A stretch of 64,000 nt of DNA from Planctomycetota bacterium (lineage in GTDB: Bacteria; Planctomycetota; Planctomycetia; Pirellulales; Pirellulaceae). A model generated the notes under the pieces. It did no database searches and was not told the DNA's origin. It saw only the letters and a program-made list of their open reading frames with translations. Positions 45,692 through 55,399 of the stretch are shown one piece after another (position 1 is the first letter of the stretch; each line of letters begins with the position of its first letter). The DNA lies in contig JACNKX010000097.1 of NCBI GenBank assembly GCA_014381825.1, positions 162,046-226,045 on the forward strand. Reading direction: 5' to 3'. A program made the position numbers and the translations under genes.

Positions 45692-48559
45692 ATGTTATTC
45701 GATCGTCTCGCCGTATCCACCCTTTGCGTTTTCTGCTTGATCGTGGTTCAAGCGACTGGAGCAAGCGATCAGCCTCTCGTTTTTGAATCGCATGTCCAGC
45801 CAGTGTTCGCGCGGAAGTGTGGAAAGTGTCACACCGAGAAGGTACGCAAGGGTGGGCTTGATCTTTCGACGATGGCGGGAGTACGGCGTGGGGGCGAGTC
45901 GGGGGAGGCGGCGGTTGCCGAGTCCGTTGACGAAAGCATGCTGTGGATCATGATCGACGGTGGAGACATGCCGCCGAAAGGGCAAACAGTGTTAACTGAT
46001 AAAGAGCGTGAAGTCATTCGTCGTTGGATTGCAACCGGTGCGAACTCTGAAGAACCGGTGTCGAAGGAAAAACAAATTACCCAGCACGACGTGCTGCCGA
46101 TCCTGCTGCTGCGATGTACGACGTGTCATGGCGCAAGGTTGCAGAAGGCTGGCCTGGATCTCCGGACTCCGGCCGCCATGCGAAAAGGCGGCGTAAGCGG
46201 GCCAGCGATTGTTCCTGGCGATCCGGACTCCAGTCCGATGATTCAACGGATTGAAAGCGAGGCTTGTCCGCCGCGCGAGTTGCTGCTGAAGTTCTTTGTG
46301 AAACGTCCGCCGTCCACGGAGGTCAACGTTCTTCGTGATTGGATCGCAGCTGGTGCATCAGAAGTCGATGTGCAGCCGGATGTGGCAACCACAACTCCTG
46401 ATCCGCTTGTCATGGACGAAGAACGCCGTCACTGGGCGTTCCAGTCTCCGAGGGCGGTTTCCGAAGCCAGATCTATCGACGATTTCCTATTTGAAAAACT
46501 GAAGGCGAAGGGCCTGACGTTTTCCCCGCAAGCGGATCGCGACACGCTTATTCGACGTGTGTACTTGGACCTGATCGGGATGCCCCCAAGCGTTGACGAG
46601 TGGAAACAATGGCGCGGTAGTGCTGAGCCAGATTGGTATCGCGCAATGATCGATCACCTGCTCGATTCGCCTCAATACGGCGAGCGCTGGGGACGCTACT
46701 GGCTCGACTTGGCTGGCTACGCCGACTCCGAGGGAGGCGTGTCCGCCGATCCAGTCCGTGAAGTGGCCTGGAAGTATCGCGACTATGTCATTCGCGCGTT
46801 CAACAGCGATAAGCCTTACGACCGTTTTCTGTTAGAACAGATCGCTGGAGACGAGCTGCTTGATCACGAAACGGCGGCGGTTGTCACCGAAGCGATGGTC
46901 GAAAACCTCGTCGCGACCGGTTTCTTGCGGATGGGGATCGATCAGACTGGTTCCCGCACGATGAACTTCGTCCCGGAACGGCTGGGAGTGATTGGCGATG
47001 CGATCACGGTGGTTAGCGAAGGAGTCATGGGCCTGACGCTTGGGTGTGCGAAATGTCACTCACACAAGTACGATCCGATCCCACATCGCGACTACTACCG
47101 CTTCAAAGCGATCTTTCAAGGGGCGCTCGATGAACACGACTGGCTGACTTTCAAAAACCGCTCGCTGGAAATCGATATCCCTCAGCGGCGACAACGCGTT
47201 GCCGAACTGAACCCTCCACTAAAGGCCAAGCTGAAGAAACTCGAATCGAGTTTGAAGAAAGCCTACACCGCGGTGCAAATCGAGCTTCTTCGTCATCACT
47301 ATCCGGATCAGTCTGAAGCCGACCGTGACGAAACGCTGCGTGCGTTGCGGATCGCGGACAACAACCGCACGCAGCAACAACGCATTCTTGTTGAGAGATT
47401 ACAGCATGCGGAATCGCTGCTAGACATCGAACAGCCCCCACCCGTGCAAGCTGCTCTCGGCACGGTCGCCGACATTGAACTCGATATCCGGCAGCTCCGC
47501 CGTCAGATGGAACCGCCATTGGCCATTCGAGCATTGTGGGATCGTGGCGAGCCATCACCCACGTACATCCTGCGCCGCGGTGAACATGACAAGCCGGGGC
47601 GTCTCGTTGGGCCGGGTGTTCCTTCCGTGTTGACGGACGGGCGGACGCCGTTTGCAGTCGAGCCGCCCTTCCCCGGTGGTACCCAGAAAACCGGCCGTCG
47701 GCTCGCCTTCGCTCGTTGGTTGACGCAACCGGACAATCCGCTCACGGCCCGAGTGATGGCGAACCGCATCTGGTATCACCACTTTGGAACGGGGCTCGTG
47801 CAGACGCTGGAGAATTTTGGGGTCAAGGGCGAACGGCCTTCGCATCCCGAGTTGTTGGACTGGCTCGCCATCGAGTTTGTCGAGCGAGGCTGGAGCATCA
47901 AGGAAATGCATCGCCTGATGATGAATTCCCAGGCGTACCGGCAATCCAGTCGTATTTCCAACGATCGGCAGCGAATTGACCCGCAGAACCGGATGCTCTC
48001 GCGAATGACGTTGCGACGAATGAATGCCGAGGCGCTGCGCGATTCGCTTTTGTTCGTTTCTGGGAGACTCGACAGCACTCCCGGCGGTCCCCCCGACTCG
48101 GTCTTCGTTGACAGAGACGGGCTTGTCAGTGTTAACGCGACACTCGACGCTCGCTGGCGTCGGAGCGTCTATCTGCGATTCCGCCGCACCGAGATTCCTA
48201 CGATAATGGATACGTTCGACTATCCAGAAATGGGACCAAACTGCTTGTCGCGCAGCGTGTCGGTTGTCTCGCCCCAGTCGCTGATGCTAATGAATAATGA
48301 ACACGTCCGAGATTTGGCGAAAGCCTTCGCATCACGAATACTAGAGATGAACGACGGTCATGCCGACCCCGGCGACGGCGTTCATGTTGATACCGTTTAT
48401 CAACTCGCGATGAGCCGCCAGCCGAGCGATGAAGAACGGCGGCTCGGAATTGAAACCCTCAAGGAATTAGAGTCCGAGTGGACTGAACAGCCGCGTAAGG
48501 CGTTGGAGACTTACTGCCACACCATCCTTAATTCGGCCGCATTCATCTATGTTGATTGA
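45692..48559 (+). CDS. Double PSCyt1-DUF1549-DUF1553 secreted protein
   Basis: Leader LAVSTLCVFCLIVVQATGA. Two tandem PSCyt1 domains: CGKCHTEK at residues 43-50 with GGDMPPKG, and CTTCHGARLQKAGLD near residue 145 with SEACPPRELLL in place of the Met motif. DUF1549 (about 265-470) adds a third motif, CAKCHSHKYDPI. A charged helical region (about 505-605) replaces the LamG domain seen in the other two paralogues, and DUF1553 (about 680-940) closes with ARVMANRIWYHHFGTGLV and HPELLDWLAIEF. Three CxxCH motifs suggest a multi-haem electron carrier. It heads the operon continued by DUF1501 and the PVC haem protein. Confidence 0.93.
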   Translation: MLFDRLAVSTLCVFCLIVVQATGASDQPLVFESHVQPVFARKCGKCHTEKVRKGGLDLSTMAGVRRGGESGEAAVAESVDESMLWIMIDGGDMPPKGQTVLTDKEREVIRRWIATGANSEEPVSKEKQITQHDVLPILLLRCTTCHGARLQKAGLDLRTPAAMRKGGVSGPAIVPGDPDSSPMIQRIESEACPPRELLLKFFVKRPPSTEVNVLRDWIAAGASEVDVQPDVATTTPDPLVMDEERRHWAFQSPRAVSEARSIDDFLFEKLKAKGLTFSPQADRDTLIRRVYLDLIGMPPSVDEWKQWRGSAEPDWYRAMIDHLLDSPQYGERWGRYWLDLAGYADSEGGVSADPVREVAWKYRDYVIRAFNSDKPYDRFLLEQIAGDELLDHETAAVVTEAMVENLVATGFLRMGIDQTGSRTMNFVPERLGVIGDAITVVSEGVMGLTLGCAKCHSHKYDPIPHRDYYRFKAIFQGALDEHDWLTFKNRSLEIDIPQRRQRVAELNPPLKAKLKKLESSLKKAYTAVQIELLRHHYPDQSEADRDETLRALRIADNNRTQQQRILVERLQHAESLLDIEQPPPVQAALGTVADIELDIRQLRRQMEPPLAIRALWDRGEPSPTYILRRGEHDKPGRLVGPGVPSVLTDGRTPFAVEPPFPGGTQKTGRRLAFARWLTQPDNPLTARVMANRIWYHHFGTGLVQTLENFGVKGERPSHPELLDWLAIEFVERGWSIKEMHRLMMNSQAYRQSSRISNDRQRIDPQNRMLSRMTLRRMNAEALRDSLLFVSGRLDSTPGGPPDSVFVDRDGLVSVNATLDARWRRSVYLRFRRTEIPTIMDTFDYPEMGPNCLSRSVSVVSPQSLMLMNNEHVRDLAKAFASRILEMNDGHADPGDGVHVDTVYQLAMSRQPSDEERRLGIETLKELESEWTEQPRKALETYCHTILNSAAFIYVD

Positions 48560-48580
48560 GACGAATTGCTGGTTTAGCTA

Positions 48581-50065
48581 ATGAACGATCGATCGCAGAA
48601 TCATCACCCTTCCCGCCGCGATTTCTTCGCCCGCACCAGCGATGGCCTGTTGGGCGCTGCGCTCGCACAACTGTTGTGCGACGATTTCTTCGGCAGCACA
48701 TCAGCTCTCGCTGAGGAAGCGAATTCAAGCGATTCGTCGGCGCAACCCGAACGGGCATTTGACCTCAAGCCGAAGCCGACTCATCATCCGGCGAGGGCGA
48801 CTTCCGTCATTCAGCTATTTATGAATGGCGGGCCAAGCCAAATGGATCTGTTCGATCCAAAGCCGCTGTTGAATCAAATGGATGGGCGACCGTATCCTGG
48901 CAACGTCGAAGAGATCGGGAACCAGGATACCGGTAACATCGGCGTGATGATGGGCGGACAATACGAGTTCGCTCAGCACGGCGACTCAGGAATGTGGATG
49001 GCTGACGTTTTGCCGCACACGGCGCAAATGGCAGACGAACTCTGCCTTATCAATTCGATGTGGACCGATCATCCGAATCATGACAACGCCCTGTACAAGA
49101 TCCACAGCGGCCGCCTGTTCATGGGTTACCCGACGCTTGGCGCATGGTCCGTCTACGGATTGGGCACGGAAAACCAGAACCTGCCCGCCTACGTTGTTCT
49201 GAATGATCCGCTCGGTCCGCCGAAGAACGGTACACGGAACTGGACATCCGGCTTTCTACCGCCGCTGTATCAAGGGACCCGATTCCGGCCAACCGGTTCG
49301 CCGATCCTCAATCTCAAACCGCAATACGAACAACCCACGAGTGTGACCGCATCGGCTCGTGGACTGCTGAATCGACTTGACGAGATTCACCGCCAGGACC
49401 GCGCTTATTACCCGGAGCTCGACGCGAGAATCGAGTCGTACAGTCTTGCTGCGCGGATGCAATTGACGGCCGGCGAAGCTCTCGATCTATCGCGAGAGAG
49501 TCAGCTGACGCATTCGATGTACGGCGTTGGAGAAAAATGGACAGACTCCTTCGCGCGTCGCTGCCTGTTGGCGCGACGCCTGGTCGAACGCGGAGTACGT
49601 TTCGTGCAGATCTTTCTGGAGGAACAGCCTTGGGACAGCCACGCCGACCTCGCGGCCAATCACCGAGGAGCCTGCCGACGCACCGACAAACCCGTCGCAG
49701 GATTGCTTCGCGATCTGAGACAGCGTGGCCTGCTTGATTCGACGCTAGTAATTTGGGGCGGTGAATTTGGACGCACTCCGACGACGCAAAAGTCCGCCAA
49801 CGGATTTTCGGGCCGCGACCACAATATGCAGGCATTCACGTCATGGATGGCGGGTGGCGGAATCAAGGGTGGCACGACTTATGGTGCGACTGATGACTTT
49901 GGTCACAGCGTCGTGGAGAATCCTGTCAGCGTTCATGATTTCCACGCCACGATTCTTCATCTGCTGGGACTGCATCACCAGAAACTGTTCTTCACACGCA
50001 GTGGTTTGGAAGAACGGCTCACTGGCTTCGAGCCACCGCGAGTCGTGACCGACATCCTTGCTTAA
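48581..50065 (+). CDS. DUF1501 family protein, operon partner
   Basis: Begins 21 bases after the DUF1549/1553 gene. A Tat-like leader (SRRDFFARTSDGLLGAALAQLL) precedes FMNGGPSQMDLFDPKPLL (Gln-Met in place of His-Ile), SFARRCLLARRLVERG, WGGEFGRTPTT, GRDHNMQAFTSWMAGGG and the C-terminal HDFHATILHLLGLHHQKLFFTRSGLEERLTG. This tail matches the copies at 9700 and 32610. The Ser-Gln-Met variant at the first metal-site loop distinguishes it. Confidence 0.92.
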   Translation: MNDRSQNHHPSRRDFFARTSDGLLGAALAQLLCDDFFGSTSALAEEANSSDSSAQPERAFDLKPKPTHHPARATSVIQLFMNGGPSQMDLFDPKPLLNQMDGRPYPGNVEEIGNQDTGNIGVMMGGQYEFAQHGDSGMWMADVLPHTAQMADELCLINSMWTDHPNHDNALYKIHSGRLFMGYPTLGAWSVYGLGTENQNLPAYVVLNDPLGPPKNGTRNWTSGFLPPLYQGTRFRPTGSPILNLKPQYEQPTSVTASARGLLNRLDEIHRQDRAYYPELDARIESYSLAARMQLTAGEALDLSRESQLTHSMYGVGEKWTDSFARRCLLARRLVERGVRFVQIFLEEQPWDSHADLAANHRGACRRTDKPVAGLLRDLRQRGLLDSTLVIWGGEFGRTPTTQKSANGFSGRDHNMQAFTSWMAGGGIKGGTTYGATDDFGHSVVENPVSVHDFHATILHLLGLHHQKLFFTRSGLEERLTGFEPPRVVTDILA

Positions 50066-50093
50066 GCATCTGCCAATCAGTTACTGTCGCGTT

Positions 50094-50166
50094 TTGTCGT
50101 AGTGGTGGCTTCCAGCCGCCATCATCTATGAACTTTCGTGGCGGCTGGAAGCCACCACTACGACAA
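50094..50166. repeat. Perfect 28-base inverted repeat
   Basis: Arm 50094-50121 (TTGTCGTAGTGGTGGCTTCC then AGCCGCCA) pairs perfectly with 50139-50166; the 17-base loop is TCATCTATGAACTTTCG. It lies between DUF1501 and the haem protein and could form a very stable transcript hairpin; TAAT follows instead of a T-run. Motifs of this type recur in planctomycetes, so it is likely a dispersed element rather than a dedicated terminator. Confidence 0.85.
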
Positions 50167-50307
50167 TAATTGACGGGTCGATGCTAAGCGGGGCGGCTGG
50201 TCGTCGCTTTCACGCTAGACGTGATGTTGACGGCGAATGGTTGATTGGCTGCCGTGTTGTCCGATAACTGAATCGCAAAATTATCAGAAAGAATTGCTGG
50301 AGAACAA

Positions 50308-53274
50308 ATGAGGGATCGATCGTCGCTCGTCCTGGCGTCCCTGGGAGTCGCGTTAACGCTTGTTCTGCCTGTGCAGAAGAGGGCATCTGGCCAGGGTAGT
50401 GATGACCGACTCGTTTCGTCTCCGCAGTCACCCGATGACGCGTTGCGATCGTTTGAGCTGCATCCTGAATTTCGAATCGAGCTAGTTGCCAGTGAGCCGT
50501 TGATTCAAGACCCCGTTGCGATGGCGTTCGACGAACGTGGTGATTTGTACGTCGTCGAGTATCCAGAGTTCAACGAGTACCAGTTTGCCCCTGGGGTTGG
50601 CCGATCGGGTTGCGTAAAACGTCTTCAAGACACCGATGGCGATGGGCGGTATGACGTGGCAACGGTATTCGCTGAAGTGCCGTTCGCGACCGCATTAATT
50701 TGTTACGAGGATGGAGTGTTTGTCGGAGCACCGCCGGACGTCTTGTTCTGCAAGGACACGGACGGTGACGGCGTAGCGGACGAGAAGCGAGCAGTCCTAA
50801 CCGGTTTCGGCCGAGACTTTGCAGGCGGTGGTTTGTTGAACTCTTTCAGATGGGGGTTCGACAATCGAATCCACATCGCCACGGGATTTGCCGGTGCGCA
50901 AGTGCGTCGCCCTGATCAAGAGAAAGACGAGCCAGTTGACATTCGCAGTCGCGGATTGATTCTGGATCCGCGAACTCTCGAATTCGAACCCACCAGCGGC
51001 GGCGGGCAGCATGGCATGGGCATGGATGACTGGGGGAACAAGTTTCTGTGCTCTAATGTCAATCCACTTCAAATGCTGACGTATGACGATCGCTACGCCG
51101 CGCGCAATTCATATTTCGCTCCGCCGTCTCCCGCTCGAAATATCAATGGAGAGGGGCCGCTTGTGTCGTTGAGACGAGTCAGTCCGCTGGAGCCCTGGCG
51201 CGTCGCGCGATCTCAGCTGGCGGCGGGCAACCAAGAGCAGGATAACGAGGCGACTCGCGCTGGCGGCGTCTTCACGTCGGCCAGCGGCATCACGGTTTAT
51301 CGAGGCGACGCCTTTCCAAGTGAGTTTTACGGGAACCTGTTCGTTGGCGAAGTGGCCAATAATCTGGTCTATCGCGCCCAGCTTGAGTCGAGCGGAGTCG
51401 CACAAGTTGCGATGCGCGCCGATGATGATGCCGAGTTCCTGGCATCTCGAGACAACTGGTTCCGGCCGGTTCAGTTCGCCAATGGTCCTGACGGCGCGCT
51501 ATACGTTGTCGATATGTATCGCCAACTGATCGAAGGCGCTGCCTTTGTGCCGAAAGAGCCGCTGGCCAAGCTGGACCCCAGCCGAGGCATCGATCGAGGC
51601 CGAATCTACCGCGTCGTTCCAAAATCGTTCAAGCGCCGCGAGGCACCTCGATTGGGGAAACTCACTGCGTTGGATCTTGTGGCACTACTCGAACACTCCA
51701 ATGGTTGGCATCGCGAGACGGCAGCTCGACTGCTTTATCAGCGACAGGACCCTCAGGCAGCGATACCACTGAAACAACTCGCGGTGAACTCCAAAATCCC
51801 GCAGGCCCGAATGCTGGCACTTTATGCACTAGAAACGCAGGAGTCACTCGATTCACAGACGCTACAGTCCGCACTCGGCGATCCACATGCTCGTGTTCGG
51901 GAACATGCCGTTCGCTTGGCTGAGTCGAAGGTCCAGTCCTCGCCGGTGCTACGCGAGGCTCTCTTTGCGAAAGTTACCGACCCGGACGTCGGTGTCCGTT
52001 ATCAATTGGCTTTCACTCTGGGGAGCGTCCGCGATCCGCGCCGTAACGCTCTTCTTGTGGATCTTGTTCGGAGAGATGTGGCAAGCCGCGATATGTTGTT
52101 TGCCGTGCAGAGTTCGCTAGCGACGGGAGGTGGGGAAGTCTTTGCTCGGCTCGCAGTGGAACCAGAATTGATCGCGAAAGAGCCAATCCGAAAACTTCTC
52201 TTGGACTTGGCGGCGCAGATTGGTCTACGGAGCGACACGAGTGAAGTTGCCGCCGTTCTAAAGAGCGTAAGTGCGTTGGCGATCCGCGATCACGAATTGG
52301 TGGAGGCCATTCAGCAAAAGTTATTTGCTGGCATGCGGCGCCAACGGTTTGGGAAGTTCGAGGCTGGTTCTGCGAATTCGATCTTCAACGAGCTGATGCG
52401 AAGTGCCAGAGAACTCGCCGTTGACGAACCAAAGCCGATCGCTCGGCGCGTGCAGGCAGCCAGCACTTTGGGATTGGCTGATTTCAATGATCCGACGATT
52501 CAAGCGATCTTCCAGCGATTACTCGACCCGAATCAACCGAGGCCGATTCAGTTGGTTGCTTGCGAGACGCTTGCAAGATTTGATCATCCACGCGTCGCCG
52601 AACTGCTTCTCAACGCGTGGCCGAGCATGACACCGGCATTGCGCGGCACATGCGTCGAGACGCTGCTGTCGCGCACGGGCTGGATCGTCCGATTTCTCGA
52701 CGCGGTGGAAACCGGGAGCATTTCACGAAACGACGTCGATCCGGCCCGCATGCGTTTGGTGACGGCACACGTTGACGAGGCGATGCAATCTCGGATGCAG
52801 CTCCTATTTCCACCCAGTCGGCGAAACGGTCGTCAGTCGGTCGTCGACTCGTATCGCGTCGCACTGGAACTGGTCGGCGACGCAGAACGCGGCCAGGGGA
52901 TTTTCCGACGGGTCTGTGCGTCCTGCCACTTGCGAAAAGGGATCGGGAAAACTGTAGGAGCTGATTTGAAAGACACCGCTCGCCGTCCGCCCGAATCGCT
53001 CTTAATCGATATTCTGGATCCCATGCGTCAGTTGAAGCCGCACTTCCAAAACTACGTGATTCGAACCAAGGACGGTCGGGTCTTGACGGGATTGATCGTC
53101 GAAGAGACGGCTAACGGCATACGGATACAGCAGGCGGATGGTGGCGTCCAAGAGATTCTTCAAATCCAGATCGATTTTCTCCAAGGCACCGGCGTCTCGT
53201 TCATGCCGGAAGGCCTCGAGAAGACCATTTCTCAACAGGCAATGGCGGACTTGCTAACGTTCCTGAGTTCGTGA
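50308..53274 (+). CDS. PVC-type haem-binding protein (dehydrogenase-like propeller, HEAT repeats, cytochrome c)
   Basis: GGAG lies six bases before the ATG. A leader (SLVLASLGVALTLVLPV) is followed by a propeller domain (about 40-440; DPVAMAFDERGDLYVVEYPEFNEY, GGGQHGMGMDDWGNKFLCSN, DGALYVVDMYRQLIEG), HEAT repeats (about 455-770) and a C-terminal cytochrome c module with CASCHLRKGIGKTVGADL and the family block NYVIRTKDGRVLTGLIVEE, ending EGLEKTISQQAMADLLTFLSS. Members are secreted planctomycete and verrucomicrobial proteins that appear to oxidise an unknown sugar or alcohol. It follows the DUF1549/1501 pair, separated by a 28-base inverted repeat. Confidence 0.92.
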   Translation: MRDRSSLVLASLGVALTLVLPVQKRASGQGSDDRLVSSPQSPDDALRSFELHPEFRIELVASEPLIQDPVAMAFDERGDLYVVEYPEFNEYQFAPGVGRSGCVKRLQDTDGDGRYDVATVFAEVPFATALICYEDGVFVGAPPDVLFCKDTDGDGVADEKRAVLTGFGRDFAGGGLLNSFRWGFDNRIHIATGFAGAQVRRPDQEKDEPVDIRSRGLILDPRTLEFEPTSGGGQHGMGMDDWGNKFLCSNVNPLQMLTYDDRYAARNSYFAPPSPARNINGEGPLVSLRRVSPLEPWRVARSQLAAGNQEQDNEATRAGGVFTSASGITVYRGDAFPSEFYGNLFVGEVANNLVYRAQLESSGVAQVAMRADDDAEFLASRDNWFRPVQFANGPDGALYVVDMYRQLIEGAAFVPKEPLAKLDPSRGIDRGRIYRVVPKSFKRREAPRLGKLTALDLVALLEHSNGWHRETAARLLYQRQDPQAAIPLKQLAVNSKIPQARMLALYALETQESLDSQTLQSALGDPHARVREHAVRLAESKVQSSPVLREALFAKVTDPDVGVRYQLAFTLGSVRDPRRNALLVDLVRRDVASRDMLFAVQSSLATGGGEVFARLAVEPELIAKEPIRKLLLDLAAQIGLRSDTSEVAAVLKSVSALAIRDHELVEAIQQKLFAGMRRQRFGKFEAGSANSIFNELMRSARELAVDEPKPIARRVQAASTLGLADFNDPTIQAIFQRLLDPNQPRPIQLVACETLARFDHPRVAELLLNAWPSMTPALRGTCVETLLSRTGWIVRFLDAVETGSISRNDVDPARMRLVTAHVDEAMQSRMQLLFPPSRRNGRQSVVDSYRVALELVGDAERGQGIFRRVCASCHLRKGIGKTVGADLKDTARRPPESLLIDILDPMRQLKPHFQNYVIRTKDGRVLTGLIVEETANGIRIQQADGGVQEILQIQIDFLQGTGVSFMPEGLEKTISQQAMADLLTFLSS

Positions 53275-53419
53275 ACTTCACCAATGGCGGCTTGCCGCTG
53301 TTTTGGAAGATGTGTTTGCTGACGAACCAGTTAGGCTCCGATTAGCTTCTGCGAGCATTGTCGGTCGGATCTATTGTTCGTATGAGAACTTGACATGGAT
53401 CGTCGATCTAGCAGAAGGA

Positions 53420-53905
53420 CTACATTCCTTGCCGCATGTGGAGGAACTCCTGGCGTATCGCCGCATAGCGTTCGGTGAGATCGAGGCGCTTGGACGTAGG
53501 AAAGTCACGGTGCCATTGCGCGATGGCGAGTTCAACCTCAGCGTGATCTGCTTCGATCAGCATCAAGGCTATCGCGTAATTATAGATGGTGTTTTCGTCG
53601 CTGCGCAATCCGGCCATCAAGCCCCGTTGGTAGTGCATGGCGGCTTCCCGCTCAGAGCGTTGGAACTCGGAGATGGTCACACGCTCGCGAAGCGAGATCT
53701 CGGCGCGGCGGCCGCGATGATAATGGTTCTCAGGGCGATCGGGATAGAGCTTGGCAATCGTCTCGGGAAAGTTGTTGACCGGATCGACGTAAATTCCATG
53801 GTCATCCGCTTTGAAGATTCGCAAGTATTCACCAAGACCGACCAACATTGCCACGCCGTAGATCAGAAGAAGCGAACGGTAAGTGACGAACCACTTCATT
53901 ATCAA
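53420..53905 (-). CDS. Membrane-anchored TPR-like protein
   Basis: 161 residues with an N-terminal membrane segment (SLLLIYGVAMLVGLGEYL) and helical, TPR-like remainder (NFPETIAKLYPDRPENHYHRG, MHYQRGLMAGLRSDENTIYNYAIALMLIEADHAEVELAIAQW). The start ATG overlaps the stop of the upstream membrane gene by four bases (ATGA), so they are translationally coupled. A 204-residue plus-strand frame across the same region is the shadow. No family is named; a link to the membrane protein is likely. Confidence 0.72.
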   Translation of the reverse strand: MIMKWFVTYRSLLLIYGVAMLVGLGEYLRIFKADDHGIYVDPVNNFPETIAKLYPDRPENHYHRGRRAEISLRERVTISEFQRSEREAAMHYQRGLMAGLRSDENTIYNYAIALMLIEADHAEVELAIAQWHRDFPTSKRLDLTERYAAIRQEFLHMRQGM

Positions 53906-54987
53906 AGGCCCTCCTGAATTCTGCTGTCGCTGACCTTCCAGATGAAAGAGTCGAAGTAGTAATGGGTCATGGGGGCCGCTTGGATGACGGTGGCTGCGAA
54001 CAGGTCATAGCCGATGTCGTGTGAGATCGCAGCAAGCCCAAGTTCGGGGATGGCATCGTACACGGACATAAAACTGACCACGCCAAAACCAAACTCCTCC
54101 AGGGGCTGCATGAGCAGGAATTGGTAGAGCAGTGCATATGCGGCACAGGCCATGAGGAACAAAGGAATTCTTCGCAGGGTCATCAGCTTCGACAACGTAC
54201 TCGCCGCGCCGGTCGCGGCGCTCGTCTTGCGATGGATGTAACCATGTACGACGACGATGTACTGCACTCCATGCATGATGCGGTGGGAAATGCCGAAGAC
54301 CAGAAACGAGTCCGTGTGCCAGGCAGTAAAATACCACAAGAAGTAACTAGCTCCGATGAACAAGAATTTGATCGGATTCAGCGCGTATCCACGACGAAGT
54401 GACCAAATGACGTGGCTGACATAAACGCACAAAAAAACGCCGGTTGTGGCCCAGCTAAGCTGCTGAAACAGCCGTAAGCCTTCTGCGGAAAACGGAAAAT
54501 GCAAAGTGTAGAGCGTACGGACCCAGAGATTGGCGAACAGCGGTGCAGTCAACAGTAGGTTAACAAACAGGAAGATGTTCAGGAGCAGGTCCAAGCGGCC
54601 GGTGGATGGCGCACCGGTGCGCGCTTTGAAATCGTAGATCCGAGCCAGGCCATGCTGCTGCATCGCGCTGTGCTGGTGGTCCCACAACGTGCCCAGCAGT
54701 AAAGTGGTGCCCGGTGCAAATTTTAATCCCAGCAGTGTCATTCCCATGATCACGATTGGCCCAGCGATTAAACGCCCCTTCCACCGTTGCCAATCCTCTG
54801 CCAGTCCATACGTCCGAAGCCAAGTTGCAAAGTGGTGCGGAACCGTGATCCACAAACCCACTGACGCCCAGGCCAAAACGGGCAGCCATTGGTAGCACGC
54901 CAAAGCAACTCCGATGGCCAGAAAGGGGAGCCCCAAAAACCACACGAGGTCAGATCGCCAGCTGAGGATAAATCCAGTTTTAAACAT
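53902..54987 (-). CDS. Polytopic membrane protein with His-rich motifs
   Basis: 361 residues with about eight to nine hydrophobic segments. Several His clusters sit at membrane edges: TVPHHFATWLRTYG, LWDHQHSAMQQHGLARIYD, GISHRIMHGVQYIVVVHGYIH and, near the end, MTHYYFDSFIWKVSD. Such His spacing recalls membrane di-iron or metal-binding enzymes, but I cannot place it in a named family. It is coupled to the TPR-like gene downstream, and a 58-codon ORF overlaps its start upstream. Confidence 0.7.
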   Translation of the reverse strand: MFKTGFILSWRSDLVWFLGLPFLAIGVALACYQWLPVLAWASVGLWITVPHHFATWLRTYGLAEDWQRWKGRLIAGPIVIMGMTLLGLKFAPGTTLLLGTLWDHQHSAMQQHGLARIYDFKARTGAPSTGRLDLLLNIFLFVNLLLTAPLFANLWVRTLYTLHFPFSAEGLRLFQQLSWATTGVFLCVYVSHVIWSLRRGYALNPIKFLFIGASYFLWYFTAWHTDSFLVFGISHRIMHGVQYIVVVHGYIHRKTSAATGAASTLSKLMTLRRIPLFLMACAAYALLYQFLLMQPLEEFGFGVVSFMSVYDAIPELGLAAISHDIGYDLFAATVIQAAPMTHYYFDSFIWKVSDSRIQEGL

Positions 54988-55156
54988 GATGATCGCGTCT
55001 GTCCGTTTCGGCTCTCTGATTGTCTGGTGGGCCCACCATTGCCCCTGTGGTCAGCTTCTCGAACACGTCTTTGCCGTTAAATGGAAAATCGTTTCTGTTA
55101 TCTTTGGCAAGCGACGGTCGCATGCCGTTGCCGATGAGCAACGCGACAACCGGCAT
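54980..55156 (-). CDS. Possible 58-residue ORF coupled to the membrane protein
   Basis: From ATG 55156 to TAA 54980; its end overlaps the start of the membrane gene in the form ATGTTTAA, a common coupling pattern. The peptide ends DFPFNGKDVFEKLTTGAMVGPPDNQRAETDRRDHHV, which faintly recalls the MPP-region of planctomycete cytochrome-like domains. It might be a small gene or a decayed fragment; there is no ribosome site of note. Confidence 0.3.
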   Translation of the reverse strand: MPVVALLIGNGMRPSLAKDNRNDFPFNGKDVFEKLTTGAMVGPPDNQRAETDRRDHHV

Positions 55157-55399
55157 GCCGTCTGCAACAATTCATCATAGGTCTCCGATAAAATGAGGCC
55201 TTAGCACGCTGCACATGCAATCGCGATCTTAGGCGAGCCGCGTGGCCTTCGCAATCGCTATGCGATACCAGCCGCCGCGCATGATTCCCACCAAAGATGT
55301 ACTCTGACACAGCCGAGTTCGCTATAGATGAGGCCTAGCAGAGTCGGTCGTTGCCATTCAACACCGATGCGTCATTGGAAAGGATGGCTCGGGACATCT

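Noticed and set aside
53303..53917. 204-codon plus-strand ORF
   Set aside because: The minus strand carries a membrane-anchored TPR-like gene with a coupled start; the plus-strand peptide lacks any domain.
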